Assembly: GCF_030161875.1 (NCBI RefSeq)
Contig: NZ_BSVA01000001.1
Location: 2,418,001 to 2,482,000, forward strand
Direction of reading: 5' to 3'
Origin: Homoserinibacter gongjuensis
GTDB lineage: Bacteria > Actinomycetota > Actinomycetes > Actinomycetales > Microbacteriaceae
DNA: 64,000 nt
The translations under genes and the position numbers were made by a program. Shown in pieces: positions 10,388 through 19,696 of this stretch; the first letter of the stretch is position 1, and each line of letters starts with the position of its first letter. The notes beneath the pieces are model-generated. The model had not been told where the DNA came from. It searched no databases and saw nothing but the letters and a program-made list of their open reading frames with translations.

Positions 10388-11059
10388 ATGGGCGGAATTC
10401 GGGTCGAGGCGCGGCGTGCGCGCTCTCGGAACAAGGCACTGGCGATCGCGGCCGGCGGGATCGTGCTTGCGGCGGGCATCACGGTTCCCTCGCTCGCAGC
10501 GTGGACCGACATCGAGTGGGTGACGGGCGGCGCCGGCAATGACGCGGGCGTGACGGCGTCGACGTTCGAGGTCGAGCAGTTCGCGGCGGGGGATGCCGAC
10601 TGGGGTCACTACGAGACCGAGGCAGGAGCCAACGTCGTCGACTTCTCGGCGCAGGCCGCGGCACTGAGCCCCGGGGACACCGTCTATGGGTACGTGCGGC
10701 TGCGCACGGTCGCCGGTTCGCTCGGCGGTTCGCTCACCCTCGCGGCCGATACCGCCGTGGTGGCCGACACGCTCTCCGCGGCGCTCAGCTATGGAGCACG
10801 CGTGATGGATGACACCACCGGATGCACGGCAGCGGCCTACGCGACGACCGGAACCGAGTTGCAGGCCGTCGGGTCGGCACTGAGCGCGAGCAGTGGCAGC
10901 ACGTTCTCACTCGCCGCGGCGGCCGATGCCTCGACGCCCGGCACCGAGCAGGTCGTCTGCTTTGCCCTGACGTTCCCCAGTGCCTTCGCGGACGACACGG
11001 CGCTGCAGGGCGACACCGTCGCGCCGGTCTGGCACTTCGACGCGGTCTCGGTGTCCTGA
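10388..11059 (+). CDS. SipW-type signal peptide, TasA/camelysin-like exported protein
   Basis: A 223-residue exported protein. The N-terminus is basic (RRARSRNKALAIAAGG) and followed by a hydrophobic helix ending in LAAWTD, the hallmark of proteins processed by SipW-like signal peptidases. The mature part has alternating beta-strands, a VYGYVRLRT motif after LSPGDTV as in TasA/CalY-type fibre and surface proteins, and one probable Cys pair (TGCTAAAY and VVCFALTF). The start ATG has CAGGAGA nearby, so unlike many neighbours it uses a Shine-Dalgarno. The dedicated peptidase is encoded next. A fibre-forming role is inferred from the family and not shown here. Confidence 0.8.
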   Translation: MGGIRVEARRARSRNKALAIAAGGIVLAAGITVPSLAAWTDIEWVTGGAGNDAGVTASTFEVEQFAAGDADWGHYETEAGANVVDFSAQAAALSPGDTVYGYVRLRTVAGSLGGSLTLAADTAVVADTLSAALSYGARVMDDTTGCTAAAYATTGTELQAVGSALSASSGSTFSLAAAADASTPGTEQVVCFALTFPSAFADDTALQGDTVAPVWHFDAVSVS

Positions 11060-11103
11060 CCACGCGGCAGCTCGTGCTCGTGAGACGCCCACTCGGTGGG
11101 CGG

Positions 11104-11672
11104 ATGCCGGAGGTGACCCCGGAGGCGGGCATGCCTGCCCATCGGTGGGCAGGCATCGCGCAGAGCGTCCTCATCGCGCTTGCAGGCGCGGCGGGGCTGC
11201 TCGCGCTGCTCGCCGCCGCCGCGCCTCTCGTGGGGTTCCAGCTCGTACGCCTCGCGACCGGCTCGATGTCGCCGGACCTTCCCGCCGGGTCGGTGCTGGT
11301 GGCACAGGACGTCGACGCCCGTGAGATCCGACCGGGCGACGTCGTGACCGTCATGCGTGCCGACGGCAGCCCGGTGACGCACCGCGCGGTCGAGGTGACG
11401 CCTGCGGGAGCCGGCGCGCGATTGGTGCTGAAGGGTGATGCCAACGATCAGGTCGACCCCGCGCCCTACGTGGCCACCCGCGTGGGGCGGGTCGTCGCGG
11501 GCGTGCCATTCGGGGAGCGGTATTCGACCTGCTCGGCGGCAGGCTGGCGGTGCCGGTGCTCGCGGGCCTCGCGGGCTTGCTCGTCGTGTGGGCCTGGTGG
11601 CCGGAGCCCCGCAGCCCTGCTCATCGCGCCGGCGTGCCGCTGGCTCGCTCCGACGAGGGGGTCCGCGGATGA
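11104..11672 (+). CDS. Signal peptidase I of the SipW/ER type (one frame break)
   Basis: A membrane signal peptidase predicted to process the AAWTD-type precursors encoded on both sides. Ser54 in TGSMSP is the nucleophile. The general base position is His93 (PVTHRAV) rather than Lys, which marks the archaeal/ER (SipW) branch, and an Asp in LKGDAND follows. One membrane helix lies at about 17-46 and another at the C-terminus. That second helix is seen only after one G is restored in the run 11512-11515 (reconstructed 189 residues, ending near WAWWPEPRSP). ATG 11104 is the chosen start; GTG at 11074 or 11080 is possible. Its stop overlaps the next start. Confidence 0.85.
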
Positions 11673-12363
11673 GACGGGTGGTGTTCGGGGGACTCGCAAG
11701 CGTCGCGCTCGCGGTGCTCGCGTCGTTCGCGGTCGCGCAGCCGGCTGCCGCAGACATCGTCGACGACGGGGCGCCCGGCCTGCTCACGATCGACGCCGAG
11801 CCCCGTGAACTGCAGCTCGATCTGGACCCGGGAGATCACGGCGAGTGGCTGCTCACCCTGCGGTTGGACGCGGAGTCACCGGGGCAGCTCGATCTGCGCA
11901 TCATGAGCAGTGGAGTGCTCGTCTCCGACCGCGCGGGGCTCCTGATCGGTATCGAGGAGTGCTCCGTGCCGTGGCTGCCGCCCGTGGGACCGGTGGCGGA
12001 TGCGAGCTGCCCCGGTGCCGCATCCGTGCTCGTGCCCGTGACACCGTTCATCGATATCGCGCCGAGCGAGATCATCGACCTGGGCACCCTCGCCGCCGAC
12101 GGGGAGCGTTACCTGCGTGCGACGATCGCGTTCCCCGAGCCGGCGCCCGGCGAGCTGCAGGGCGGGGACGCACGGTTCGCGTTGGGATTCGCCGCGGCGG
12201 GAGACGTCGAGGAGGTCGACGGTTCCGGGCCGGATGACGGCATGCCCCCGACCGGCGCGAGCGCGGCGATCCCGCTCGCGCTCGCGGCACTGCTGGCCAT
12301 TCTGGGCATCGCGCTGCGGGTGGCCACTCGATCACGCGGCCGTCGGGTCGCCAGAGGGGCTGA
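11669..12363 (+). CDS. Exported protein with MPPTG sorting-like C-terminus (one frame break)
   Basis: A 231-residue protein (reconstructed) of unknown function. Its start ATG overlaps the peptidase stop, so the two are coupled. A signal peptide of about 29 residues ends near PAAADI. The mature domain is acidic and beta-rich with one Cys pair (EECSVPW and DASCPG). The end has MPPTGAS, a hydrophobic helix and RSRGRR, matching the LPxTG-like layout (motif, helix, basic tail) although the first residue is M. The G run 12356-12359 needs one base to reach TGA at 12361. As read, the frame would run on into the next gene out of frame. It is probably a wall-anchored partner of the two AAWTD proteins. 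Confidence 0.75.
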
Positions 12364-12368
12364 TCGGG

Positions 12369-14188
12369 ATGCGTCGCACGCCCCGCCGCCTCGCTGCGAG
12401 CACCGCTGTCCTGGCGCTCGGCGCGGGACTCGTGGTCTCCACGACGGTGCCGAGCTCTGCCGCATGGACGGATGTCGAGTACGACCGCACCGACCTCACG
12501 GCCCTCGACTGCACGCTCGAGAATCTCGGAACCAGCACGGCATCCGGAACCGTCATGGGCGGCACCCTGCTCGGCCTCGACCTCGGCACCGTCTCCGAAG
12601 TGCGGGGGCTGCGTGTGACCGACGACGGCACGGGAGCGAGCGCCGACCCCGATTCCGCGACGGAGGTTCCGGCGAGCGGCGGCGACGCCTACCAGAACCC
12701 GCTCGTCGCCTCTGCCGCGTTCGGCGCGATCAACCTCGACCTCGGCGAGGTGCTGCGTGTGCCCCTCGCGACCGAGGCGGGTGCCTACGGCCAATATGCC
12801 CGTGCGAGCGACGACGCCTCGTCGGCGGCGGCGTCCGGAAGCATCACCCAGGGCGGGGGCATCGACTTCGACGCGATCTCGGCGCCGCCGGAGGAACGGC
12901 CGCGGTTCGGAACCATCGAGCTCGGCACCCTGCTCACCAGCGCGCTCGGCGAGAGCCTCTCGGACGCCGTCGCACAACAGCTCACGGATGCACGCCTCGG
13001 TATCGGGGCGATCGCATCCGCCGCGTCGCTCGCGGGGTGCGACGCGGCATGGGCGCGATCGGTGGATGACGCGCTCCTGCGCGACTACGCGATCGCCGGT
13101 CTCGACCTCGAACTCGACTCGCCGCTCACCGCCCAGCTCACGACGGGGGTGTCGTCTGCCGTCACGTCGCTCGAGGCGGCGCTCGCCGGGCTCACGGCCG
13201 ATCAGGACCTGCGTGACGCGCTCGCCGGCGCCGTGCTCGGGCCGGACGGCCTCGGTCCGCTGCTCACGGGCCTGGGCGTCGGCACGCCGACGATCTCGCT
13301 TCTGGTGACGGCGGACTTCTCCTCGTGTCGCAGTTGGGCGACGACACGATCACCGACGACGAGGGCATCGTCGCGATCGATCTCGCCACCGGAGTGATCA
13401 CCGTCGACCTCGAGAGCCTGTTCGGCGCCACCTACGGCCAGGACGATCTCAACGGCCTGCCGCCGAACACCGAACTGCTCATCGACGGGGAGGTGCTCTC
13501 GACGTTGCTCACCGCGGTGGGCGACGCGCTCGACGACTGGACGGCATCTGTCGTCGACCGTCTCGACGCCGCGCTCGACCTGGTGCGGGTGCAGTTCTCG
13601 CTCTCGGTACCGCTCACACTGCTCGGTAACACCCTCGGAACCCTGACCGTCTCGACCGACGCGAGCCTGGCAGCGCTCGCCGCAGGAACGGCGGTCGTGA
13701 CCGCGGGGTTCGCCCAGACCCCGGGGCTGTGTTCGATCGTGGTGATCGGGCCCACGCTGTGCGGCGCGGTCACCACGCTCCTCACCGGTCTCACCCCGGC
13801 GGTGCTCGCCGCACTCGGCCCCGGCATCGCCGCGATCCTCACGACGTCGCTCGACGGGGTCGCGGCCCCCGCTCTGACGACTCTCGGTTCGACCGCGGCG
13901 GCAACGGCATCCGGAGTCGTCGTGCTGCTGGGAGACAGCCTCGGCGGGCTTTTCGGGTCGGCGGGCCTCATGGGCCTGCTCGTCAACGTGCAGAACGATC
14001 CCACGGCACCCGGCGCCGGTGCCGAGCCCGCGTCGTGGTCGGCGCTGCCGGCGCCCGACTGGGCGTATCCCGCCTCGACCGGGGTCTTCGACGTCGCGGC
14101 GCTGCAGCTGAGCGTGGTGGGCGCCGTTCAGGCGATCGAGCTCGATCTGGCACGGTCCTCCGTCGGCGAGAACGTCGTCACGGGGTGA
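12369..14188 (+). CDS. Choice-of-anchor G family exported protein (one frame break)
   Basis: A reconstructed 606-residue secreted protein. The signal region ends in SSAAWTD, again the SipW-type processing site. The body matches actinobacterial choice-of-anchor G proteins: an N-terminal GYNLDLG-like region (here NLDLGEVL), long alternating hydrophobic/acidic stretches ([22 protein letters not shown]) and a low-complexity Ala/Leu/Thr middle. No membrane tail is seen at the C-terminus, so any anchoring partner must be separate. The frame breaks near 13317-13325; one added base (a G or a C) rejoins it. It starts 5 bases after the previous stop in the same cassette as the SipW-like peptidase. Confidence 0.78.
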
Positions 14189-14237
14189 CCGGGTCCTTCG
14201 ACACCGAGCGGTGAGGGGGCGCCGATACAGTAATCGG

Positions 14238-16008
14238 GTGCCCACCCTTCTGTCTCAGCTCTTCGTCCGCACCCTGAAGGAAGACCCCGCCGACGCCGAG
14301 GCCACCAGCCACAAGCTGCTCGTGCGCGCCGGGTACATCCGTCGGCAGGCGCCGGGAGTGTTCGCCTGGCTGCCGCTGGGGCTGCGTGTGCGCGCCAAGA
14401 TCGAGCGCGTCATCCGTGAGGAGATGGCGGCCGCAGGTGCGCAGGAGGTGCTATTCCCCGCGCTGCTGCCGCGTGAGCCCTACGAGGCGACCGGACGCTG
14501 GGAGGAGTACGGCGAGAACATCTTCCGGCTGCAGGATCGCAAGGGCGCCGACTATCTCCTCGCGCCCACGCACGAAGAGGTCTTCACCCTGCTCGTGAAG
14601 GATCTCTACTCGAGCTACAAGGACCTTCCGCTCACGATCTTCCAGATCCAGGACAAGTATCGCGACGAGGCCCGCCCGCGCGCGGGGCTGCTGCGGGGAC
14701 GCGAGTTCTCGATGAAGGACGCGTACTCCTTCGACTACACCGATGCGGGACTCGACGTCTCCTACCAGGCGCAGCGGGACGCCTACGAGCGCATCTTCGC
14801 GCGCCTCGGGCTCGACTACGTCATCGTGCAGGCCGACGCCGGTGCCATGGGTGGTTCCCGGTCCGAGGAGTTCCTGCACCCCACCCCGATCGGCGAGGAC
14901 ACCTTCGTGCGGTCGGCGGGCGGCTACGCCGCGAACGTCGAGGCGTTCACGACGATCGCCCCCGAGGCGCTGCCTCTCGACGGGCAGCCGGACGCGGTCG
15001 TGCACGACACCCCCGACACGCCGACGATCGCGACCTTGGTGGATGTCGCCAATGCGTCGCACGCGCGCGAGGACCGCCCCTGGACGGCTGCCGACACGCT
15101 CAAGAACGTCGTGCTCGCCCTCACCCATCTCGACGGCACTCGCGAGCTCGTGGTCGTCGCGCTCCCGGGGATCGCGAGGTCGACATGAAGCGCGCCGAGG
15201 TCGCGTTCGCGCCCGCCGACGTCGAGCCTGCGACCGAAGCCGACTTCGACAGGAATGCGGCGCTCGTCAAGGGCTACATCGGACCGTGGTCGCCCACGGG
15301 ACCGGTGCTGGGCGAGGAATCGGCATCCGGCATCCGCTACCTCGGGGACCCTCGCGTGGTGGACGGCACTTCGTGGATCACCGGCGCGAACGTCTCGGGC
15401 AAGCACGTGTTCGGGCTGCTCGCGGGACGGGACTTCACCTTCGATGGCACCGTCGAGATCGCCGAGGTGCGCGCGGGAGACCCCGCCCCCGACGGCTCCG
15501 GCCCGGTCGAGCTCGCGCGCGGCATGGAGATCGGCCACGTCTTCCAGCTCGGACGCAAGTACGCCGAGGCGCTCGACCTGAAGGTGCTCGACGAGAACGG
15601 CAAGCTCGTGACCGTCACGATGGGGTCGTACGGGATCGGCGTCACGCGCATTCTCGCGGCGATCGCCGAAGCGACGGCCGACGAGCGGGGCCTGCTGTGG
15701 CCGCGCGGGATCGCCCCTTCGACGTGCATGTCGTCGCCACGGGCAAGGACCAGGTGGCGTTCGAACTCGGTGCGCGCCTCGCCGGCGAGCTCGAGGCGGA
15801 GCGCTTCGAGGTGCTCTACGACGACCGCCCGAAGGTGTCGCCCGGCGTCAAGTTCGGCGACGCGGAACTGCTCGGCGTGCCGACGGTCGTGATCGTGGGC
15901 CGAGGGGCGGCGGATGGTGTGGTCGAGCTCTGGGATCGGCGCAGCAACGAGCGCACCGAGGTTCCCGCATCCGAGCTCGTGGAGCGCTTCCGCTCCTCGC
16001 TCGGCTGA
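14238..16008 (+). CDS. proS: Prolyl-tRNA synthetase (two frame breaks)
   Basis: Class II aminoacyl-tRNA synthetase charging tRNA-Pro. Motif 1 and the leading [19 protein letters not shown] are visible near the N-terminus. Motif 2 is [21 protein letters not shown] without its linker (about 134-155). The editing-domain part and the anticodon-binding domain ([18 protein letters not shown]) follow. The length after repair is 590 residues, usual for the bacterial type. Breaks lie in the G run 15167-15170 (restoring [12 protein letters not shown]) and the C run 15714-15717 (restoring [11 protein letters not shown]). An essential gene broken twice is the clearest evidence for consensus errors. The start is GTG with TACAGT at 14226-14231 six bases upstream. 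Confidence 0.95.
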
Positions 16009-16061
16009 GGCGGCGGCGGCCCGTGCCGAGGGCCTCCTGTGCCGCGCTGGCTCGGCGAGGT

Positions 16062-16128
16062 GCCTGAGAATCGTGCGAGTTGGTCGAATCCACCCGGCGG
16101 AAACGACCAACTCGCACGATTCTCGGGC
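16062..16128. terminator. Long perfect inverted repeat between convergent genes, probable bidirectional terminator
   Basis: Two 21-base arms (16066-16086 and 16104-16124) are perfect reverse complements around a 17-base loop. The stem extends to 16062/16128 with one G-T wobble. It sits between the 3' ends of proS and the convergent gene at 16144. There is no T-tract, so it is either an actinobacterial-style terminator without a U tail or a mobile palindromic element that landed there. The arms are only moderately GC-rich compared with the surroundings. Confidence 0.6.
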
Positions 16129-16143
16129 CTTGGGACTCGGCCG

Positions 16144-17585
16144 CTACTGGGCCTCCTCCGCGGGCAGGATCTCGGCGGTCATCGGCTCGGGGAGCTGGAT
16201 GACGCCCTCGACGAGTGAGATCACCGCGGTCCAGAAGCCCTGCTCGGGCTGCTCGTAGGCGTAGCCGGGAACGAGCCAGGCGTTGCCGTCGACATCCCAG
16301 ACGAGCAGCAGGGTCGCGTCCGCCCGATCGAGCGTGACCGTGACGGTCTCGGGCTCAGGCAGCTGCTCGGGGTCGGGCAACGGCTCGGGAAGGATCGTCG
16401 GTTCGCCGTCGGGGTTGGCCGGGGCGGGCTCGATCGTGCCGGGCGCACCCGGTTCGCTCGACACGCCATCGCCCGTGCCGGCGTCGGGCGCCGTGGTGCC
16501 GCCGTCGGCAGGCGCACCGGTCTCGCCGTCCGACGACACCGCGTCGTCGGGGTTGCCTTGGCGGGCGAGGCTGTCGGCCGCGAACATCACGGCGCCACCC
16601 GAGTAGTCGGCACCCGGGGCGCCGAACCAACGACCGTCCTCCAGGCGTTCGACCGCGGATGCGGGGAGACCGTGTCGTAGCCGCCGCGCTCGACGACCTC
16701 GACGGCATGCCCGCTCGCCCAGGAGATGCGACCGAGAGGCGACCATCCGACGCTCCACTCGAGCGCGGTGGCGACACCGTCGACTTCGAGGCTCGCCGAC
16801 GCGTAGGTCTGTGAGGGGTCGGCGGTCACGCGGATGTCGGCGGGCGCCACGTCGAGGCCGGTCGCGGCGAAGAGCGCGGTGGCGAGGTCACGCGCCTCTG
16901 CCTCGCTCGGGGCCTTCGACTGCGCGGCGGGAATCTCCGGCACCCGGCAGTCGGGGTAGCTGATCTCGACCCCGTCGTCGCCTGTGGTGGTGACGTCGTC
17001 GCACACGGGCTCGGGGTAGGCGGTCGGGTCGTTGTACCACCAGTCGCCGGCGCCCGTCCATGACAGGGTGAGCGACGGCGCACTGCCGTCCTCGGGCCCC
17101 ACGACGTAGCTCGGATACTCGGGTGTCGAGTAGCTCGATTCGGTCGCGTCTCCATCGAGCCCGAGTGCGGCGGCCGCGCCCCGCGCGACGTCGCGCGGCT
17201 CACCGGAGCGACGCAGTTCGTACACGCTGCCGCGACCCCCGTCGGTCGACAGGCCTGCGCCCGCCTGATAGTCGTAGTCGACCCACAGGGCCATGCGCGC
17301 GTCCGCCGCCATCGTGGAGGCCTCGGCGCCCCCGCCGCCCCCACCCGCTGCCGTGAACAGCGGCGCAGGCGTCGCGAACGGGTTGCCGATGACGAGCGCG
17401 GTGACCGAGACGGCCGCAAGCGCCGTCACGCCGACGCCGGCGCCGCGCGCCACGCGGCCGCGACGCACGAGACGCGGTGCACGACGATCGGGCGCACCCG
17501 CGACGAGTGCGGGATCGAGTTCGGGAGCGGAGGCGTGCGCCGCTGCGTCACGCAGTCGGGCGAGAGGGTCGAGATCGTGATCCAT
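16144..17585 (-). CDS. Membrane protein paired with an ECF sigma factor (one frame break)
   Basis: A reconstructed 480-residue protein of unknown family. A charged cytoplasmic N-terminus of about 45 residues (PLARLRDAAAH...) is followed by one membrane helix (about GVGVTALAAVSVTALVIGN), a Gly-rich linker and a large extracellular region. That region contains Trp/Tyr-rich stretches, two Cys (VCDDV and YPDCRVPEIP) and a Pro/Glu/Asp-rich segment. The layout and the 7-base gap after the sigma gene suggest an anti-sigma or sensor partner, but no zinc-binding anti-sigma motif is seen. The frame breaks at the G run 16663-16666; one base restores DTVSPASAVERLEDG. Confidence 0.65.
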
Positions 17586-17592
17586 ACCCTGT

Positions 17593-18144
17593 CTATGTCG
17601 CGGGGGCCTCGGATCTTTCACCGGCATCCGGAATGTCGGAAGAACGTCGCGACGTCGTGGCACGCGTGGCCTCGAGCGCGTCGGCCAGCGCCTTCTTGGC
17701 CCGGTGCAGACGCACGCTCACGGCATTCGCGCTCACCTCCAGGGCGATGGCGGCCTCGGCCACCGGCACCTCCTCGAGCACGACGAGGGCGAGCACCTCG
17801 CGATGTCGCGCGGAAAGCGTGCGCCACGCGGCGGCGAGTTCCGGATCCGTATCGAACAGGGCGTCGGCGGCCGGGGCCGAGTCGGGGGTGGCGAGCACGC
17901 CGAGCAGGGTGCGTCGCATCGCGATCCGCCTGCGGTGGTTGGAGACCTGGTACGAGGCGATGCGGTACAGCCACGGCAGCTCCTCGCCCGAGGTCACGGA
18001 GGTGCGCTTGCGCCACGCGATCGCGAACACGTCGGCCGCCAGGTCCTCGACGTCGTCGCGCGCGACGCGACGCGCGAGATAGGCGCTGATGGCGGGAAGA
18101 TGCCGTCGGTACACGGCCTCGAACTCGGCGCGCGCGTCGGGCAT
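17593..18144 (-). CDS. ECF-type RNA polymerase sigma factor
   Basis: A 183-residue sigma-70 family factor with only regions 2 and 4. Region 2 is recognisable in FEAVYRRHLPAISAYLARR and DLAADVFAIAWRK (about 10-55). Region 4 is recognisable in LSARHREVLALVVLEEVPVAEAA and SANAVSVRLHRAKKAL (about 115-160), with the HTH recognition helix at the end. The start ATG at 18144 has CACACT six bases upstream, the spacing of leaderless genes here. It is co-transcribed with the downstream membrane protein. The pair lies on the opposite strand between proS and nusA, where rimP is found in many bacteria. Confidence 0.88.
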   Translation of the reverse strand: MPDARAEFEAVYRRHLPAISAYLARRVARDDVEDLAADVFAIAWRKRTSVTSGEELPWLYRIASYQVSNHRRRIAMRRTLLGVLATPDSAPAADALFDTDPELAAAWRTLSARHREVLALVVLEEVPVAEAAIALEVSANAVSVRLHRAKKALADALEATRATTSRRSSDIPDAGERSEAPAT

Positions 18145-18291
18145 GACATCAGTGTGACCGATGCGGGCATCCGCGTCGTCCCAACGTTCCCGAGTGTTCG
18201 ATCGTCCGGTGCCTCTTGTGCCCCGCTCGGGTAGAGTTGGCGGTTGCGGCGCGCACGTGGTGCCGCAGAGATCTGAATATCGGAGGCTGAC

Positions 18292-19272
18292 GTGGACATC
18301 GACCTCGCCGTGTTGCGGCTCATGGAGCGGGAGCGGGAGATCCCCTTCGACGAACTGGTTCAGATCATCGAGCAGGCCATCCTGACGGCGTACCTCAAGC
18401 ACACCGGCAAGACGCCCGAGTCGGGCGCGCGCGCGGAGCTCGACCGGAAGAGCGGCCACGTGGCGATCTACGTGCCCGAGCTCGACGACGAGGGCGAGGT
18501 CATCGGCGAGGCCGTCGACAGCCCCGACGACTTCGGTCGCATCGCCGCCTTCGCCGCGAAGCAGGTCATCAATCAGCGTCTGCGCGACATCGGCGACGAC
18601 AAGGTGCTCGGCGAGTTCCGCGGCAAGGAGGGCGACATCGTCGCCGGCGTCATCCAGCAGGGCCCGAACCCGCGGATGGTGCACATCGACCTCGGTTCGG
18701 TCGAGGCGATCCTGCCGCCCGAGGAGCAGGTGCCGGGCGAGGACTACGCGCATGGCAACCGCATCCGCGTCTACGTCACGAGCGTCGCGAAGGGACTCAA
18801 GGGCCCCTCGATCACGGTGAGCCGCACGCATCCGGGTCTCGTGCGCAAGCTCTTCGCCCTCGAGGTGCCCGAGATCGCCTCGGGAGTCGTCGAGATCGCC
18901 TCGCTCGCGCGCGAGGCGGGCCACCGCACGAAGATCGCGGTGCGCGCGACCCAGCCCGGCGTCAACGCCAAGGGCGCCTGCATCGGCGAGCTGGGCGCGC
19001 GGGTGCGCTCGGTCACGAGCGAACTGGGCGAGGAGAAGATCGACATCGTCGACTGGTCCGACGACCTCGCCACGTTCGTGTCGAACGCCTTGAGCCCCGC
19101 CAAGGTCACGAGCGCCTTCGTCGTCGACGCGGGCCTCAAGGCCGTGCGCGCGCTCGTTCCCGACTACCAGCTCTCGCTCGCGATCGGCAAGGAGGGCCAG
19201 AACGCCCGTCTCGCCGCGAAGCTCACGGGTGCCCGCATCGACATCCAGCCCGACTCCGTGATGGAGTCCTGA
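18292..19272 (+). CDS. nusA: Transcription termination/antitermination factor NusA
   Basis: RNA polymerase-binding factor that modulates pausing, termination and antitermination. The N-terminal polymerase-binding domain covers about 1-125, the S1 domain about 130-195 (GDIVAGVIQQG, NRIRVYVTSV), and two KH domains follow (RTHPGLVRKLFALEVPEI, VNAKGACIGELGARVRSV, LSLAIGKEGQNARLAAKLTGARIDI). At 326 residues it lacks the C-terminal acidic repeats of the E. coli protein, as is usual in actinobacteria. The start GTG is preceded by GGAGG at 18282-18286 (5-base spacing), so this gene has a leader and a strong ribosome site. It opens nusA-ylxR-infB-rbfA. Confidence 0.96.
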   Translation: MDIDLAVLRLMEREREIPFDELVQIIEQAILTAYLKHTGKTPESGARAELDRKSGHVAIYVPELDDEGEVIGEAVDSPDDFGRIAAFAAKQVINQRLRDIGDDKVLGEFRGKEGDIVAGVIQQGPNPRMVHIDLGSVEAILPPEEQVPGEDYAHGNRIRVYVTSVAKGLKGPSITVSRTHPGLVRKLFALEVPEIASGVVEIASLAREAGHRTKIAVRATQPGVNAKGACIGELGARVRSVTSELGEEKIDIVDWSDDLATFVSNALSPAKVTSAFVVDAGLKAVRALVPDYQLSLAIGKEGQNARLAAKLTGARIDIQPDSVMES

Positions 19273-19341
19273 GCCCGTACATCGCGGGAATTCGCCGAAG
19301 CAGGGGGCCCGAGCAGGACGCACGCGAGCGGAGGGAGTAGA

Positions 19342-19623
19342 GTGGACGCCGTCAGAACCTGCCTGGGTTGTCGGCAGCGCGCTCCCCGAACCTCACTCGT
19401 GAGGGTCGTCGCGTGCGACGGACGGGTCGCGGTGGATGCCGCGGCACGCCTCCCGGGGCGCGGCGCGTGGGTCCATCCGGACCCCGGATGCGTCGCCTCC
19501 GCCGTCCGGAGACGTGCTTTCGGGCGCGCACTCCGCCAGGAAGGTCCGCTCGACGCGAGCGAACTGACGAACCTCTATCCAGTAGTCCCTGAAGAACAGG
19601 CTGAACGGCACATGGACAAGTAA
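19342..19623 (+). CDS. ylxR: YlxR family RNA-binding protein (DUF448)
   Basis: A 93-residue basic protein of the YlxR family, almost always encoded between nusA and infB and thought to bind nucleic acid and influence transcription or translation. The signature is RTCLGCRQRAPRTSLVRVV at the N-terminus, followed by GRGAWVHPDPGCVASAVRRRAFGRAL without gaps in the fold. The start is GTG at 19342, with GGAGGGAG about 5 bases upstream. The stop TAA lies 73 bases before infB. Confidence 0.92.
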   Translation: MDAVRTCLGCRQRAPRTSLVRVVACDGRVAVDAAARLPGRGAWVHPDPGCVASAVRRRAFGRALRQEGPLDASELTNLYPVVPEEQAERHMDK

Positions 19624-19660
19624 TGAGCGGCTCGAAATGAGACCCCTCCACCCATAACGT

Positions 19661-19679
19661 CCGCTCCTGCCTGGAGCGG
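19661..19679 (+). promoter_or_regulatory. Perfect 7-bp hairpin in the infB leader
   Basis: CCGCTCC (19661-19667) and GGAGCGG (19673-19679) are perfect complements around TGCCT. The hairpin lies between the ylxR stop and the infB ribosome site (CAGGAGA just upstream of GTG 19697), close enough to affect ribosome access. It may also be a weak internal terminator. Function is inferred from position only. Confidence 0.4.
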
Positions 19680-19696
19680 AACCAGACAGGAGAATT

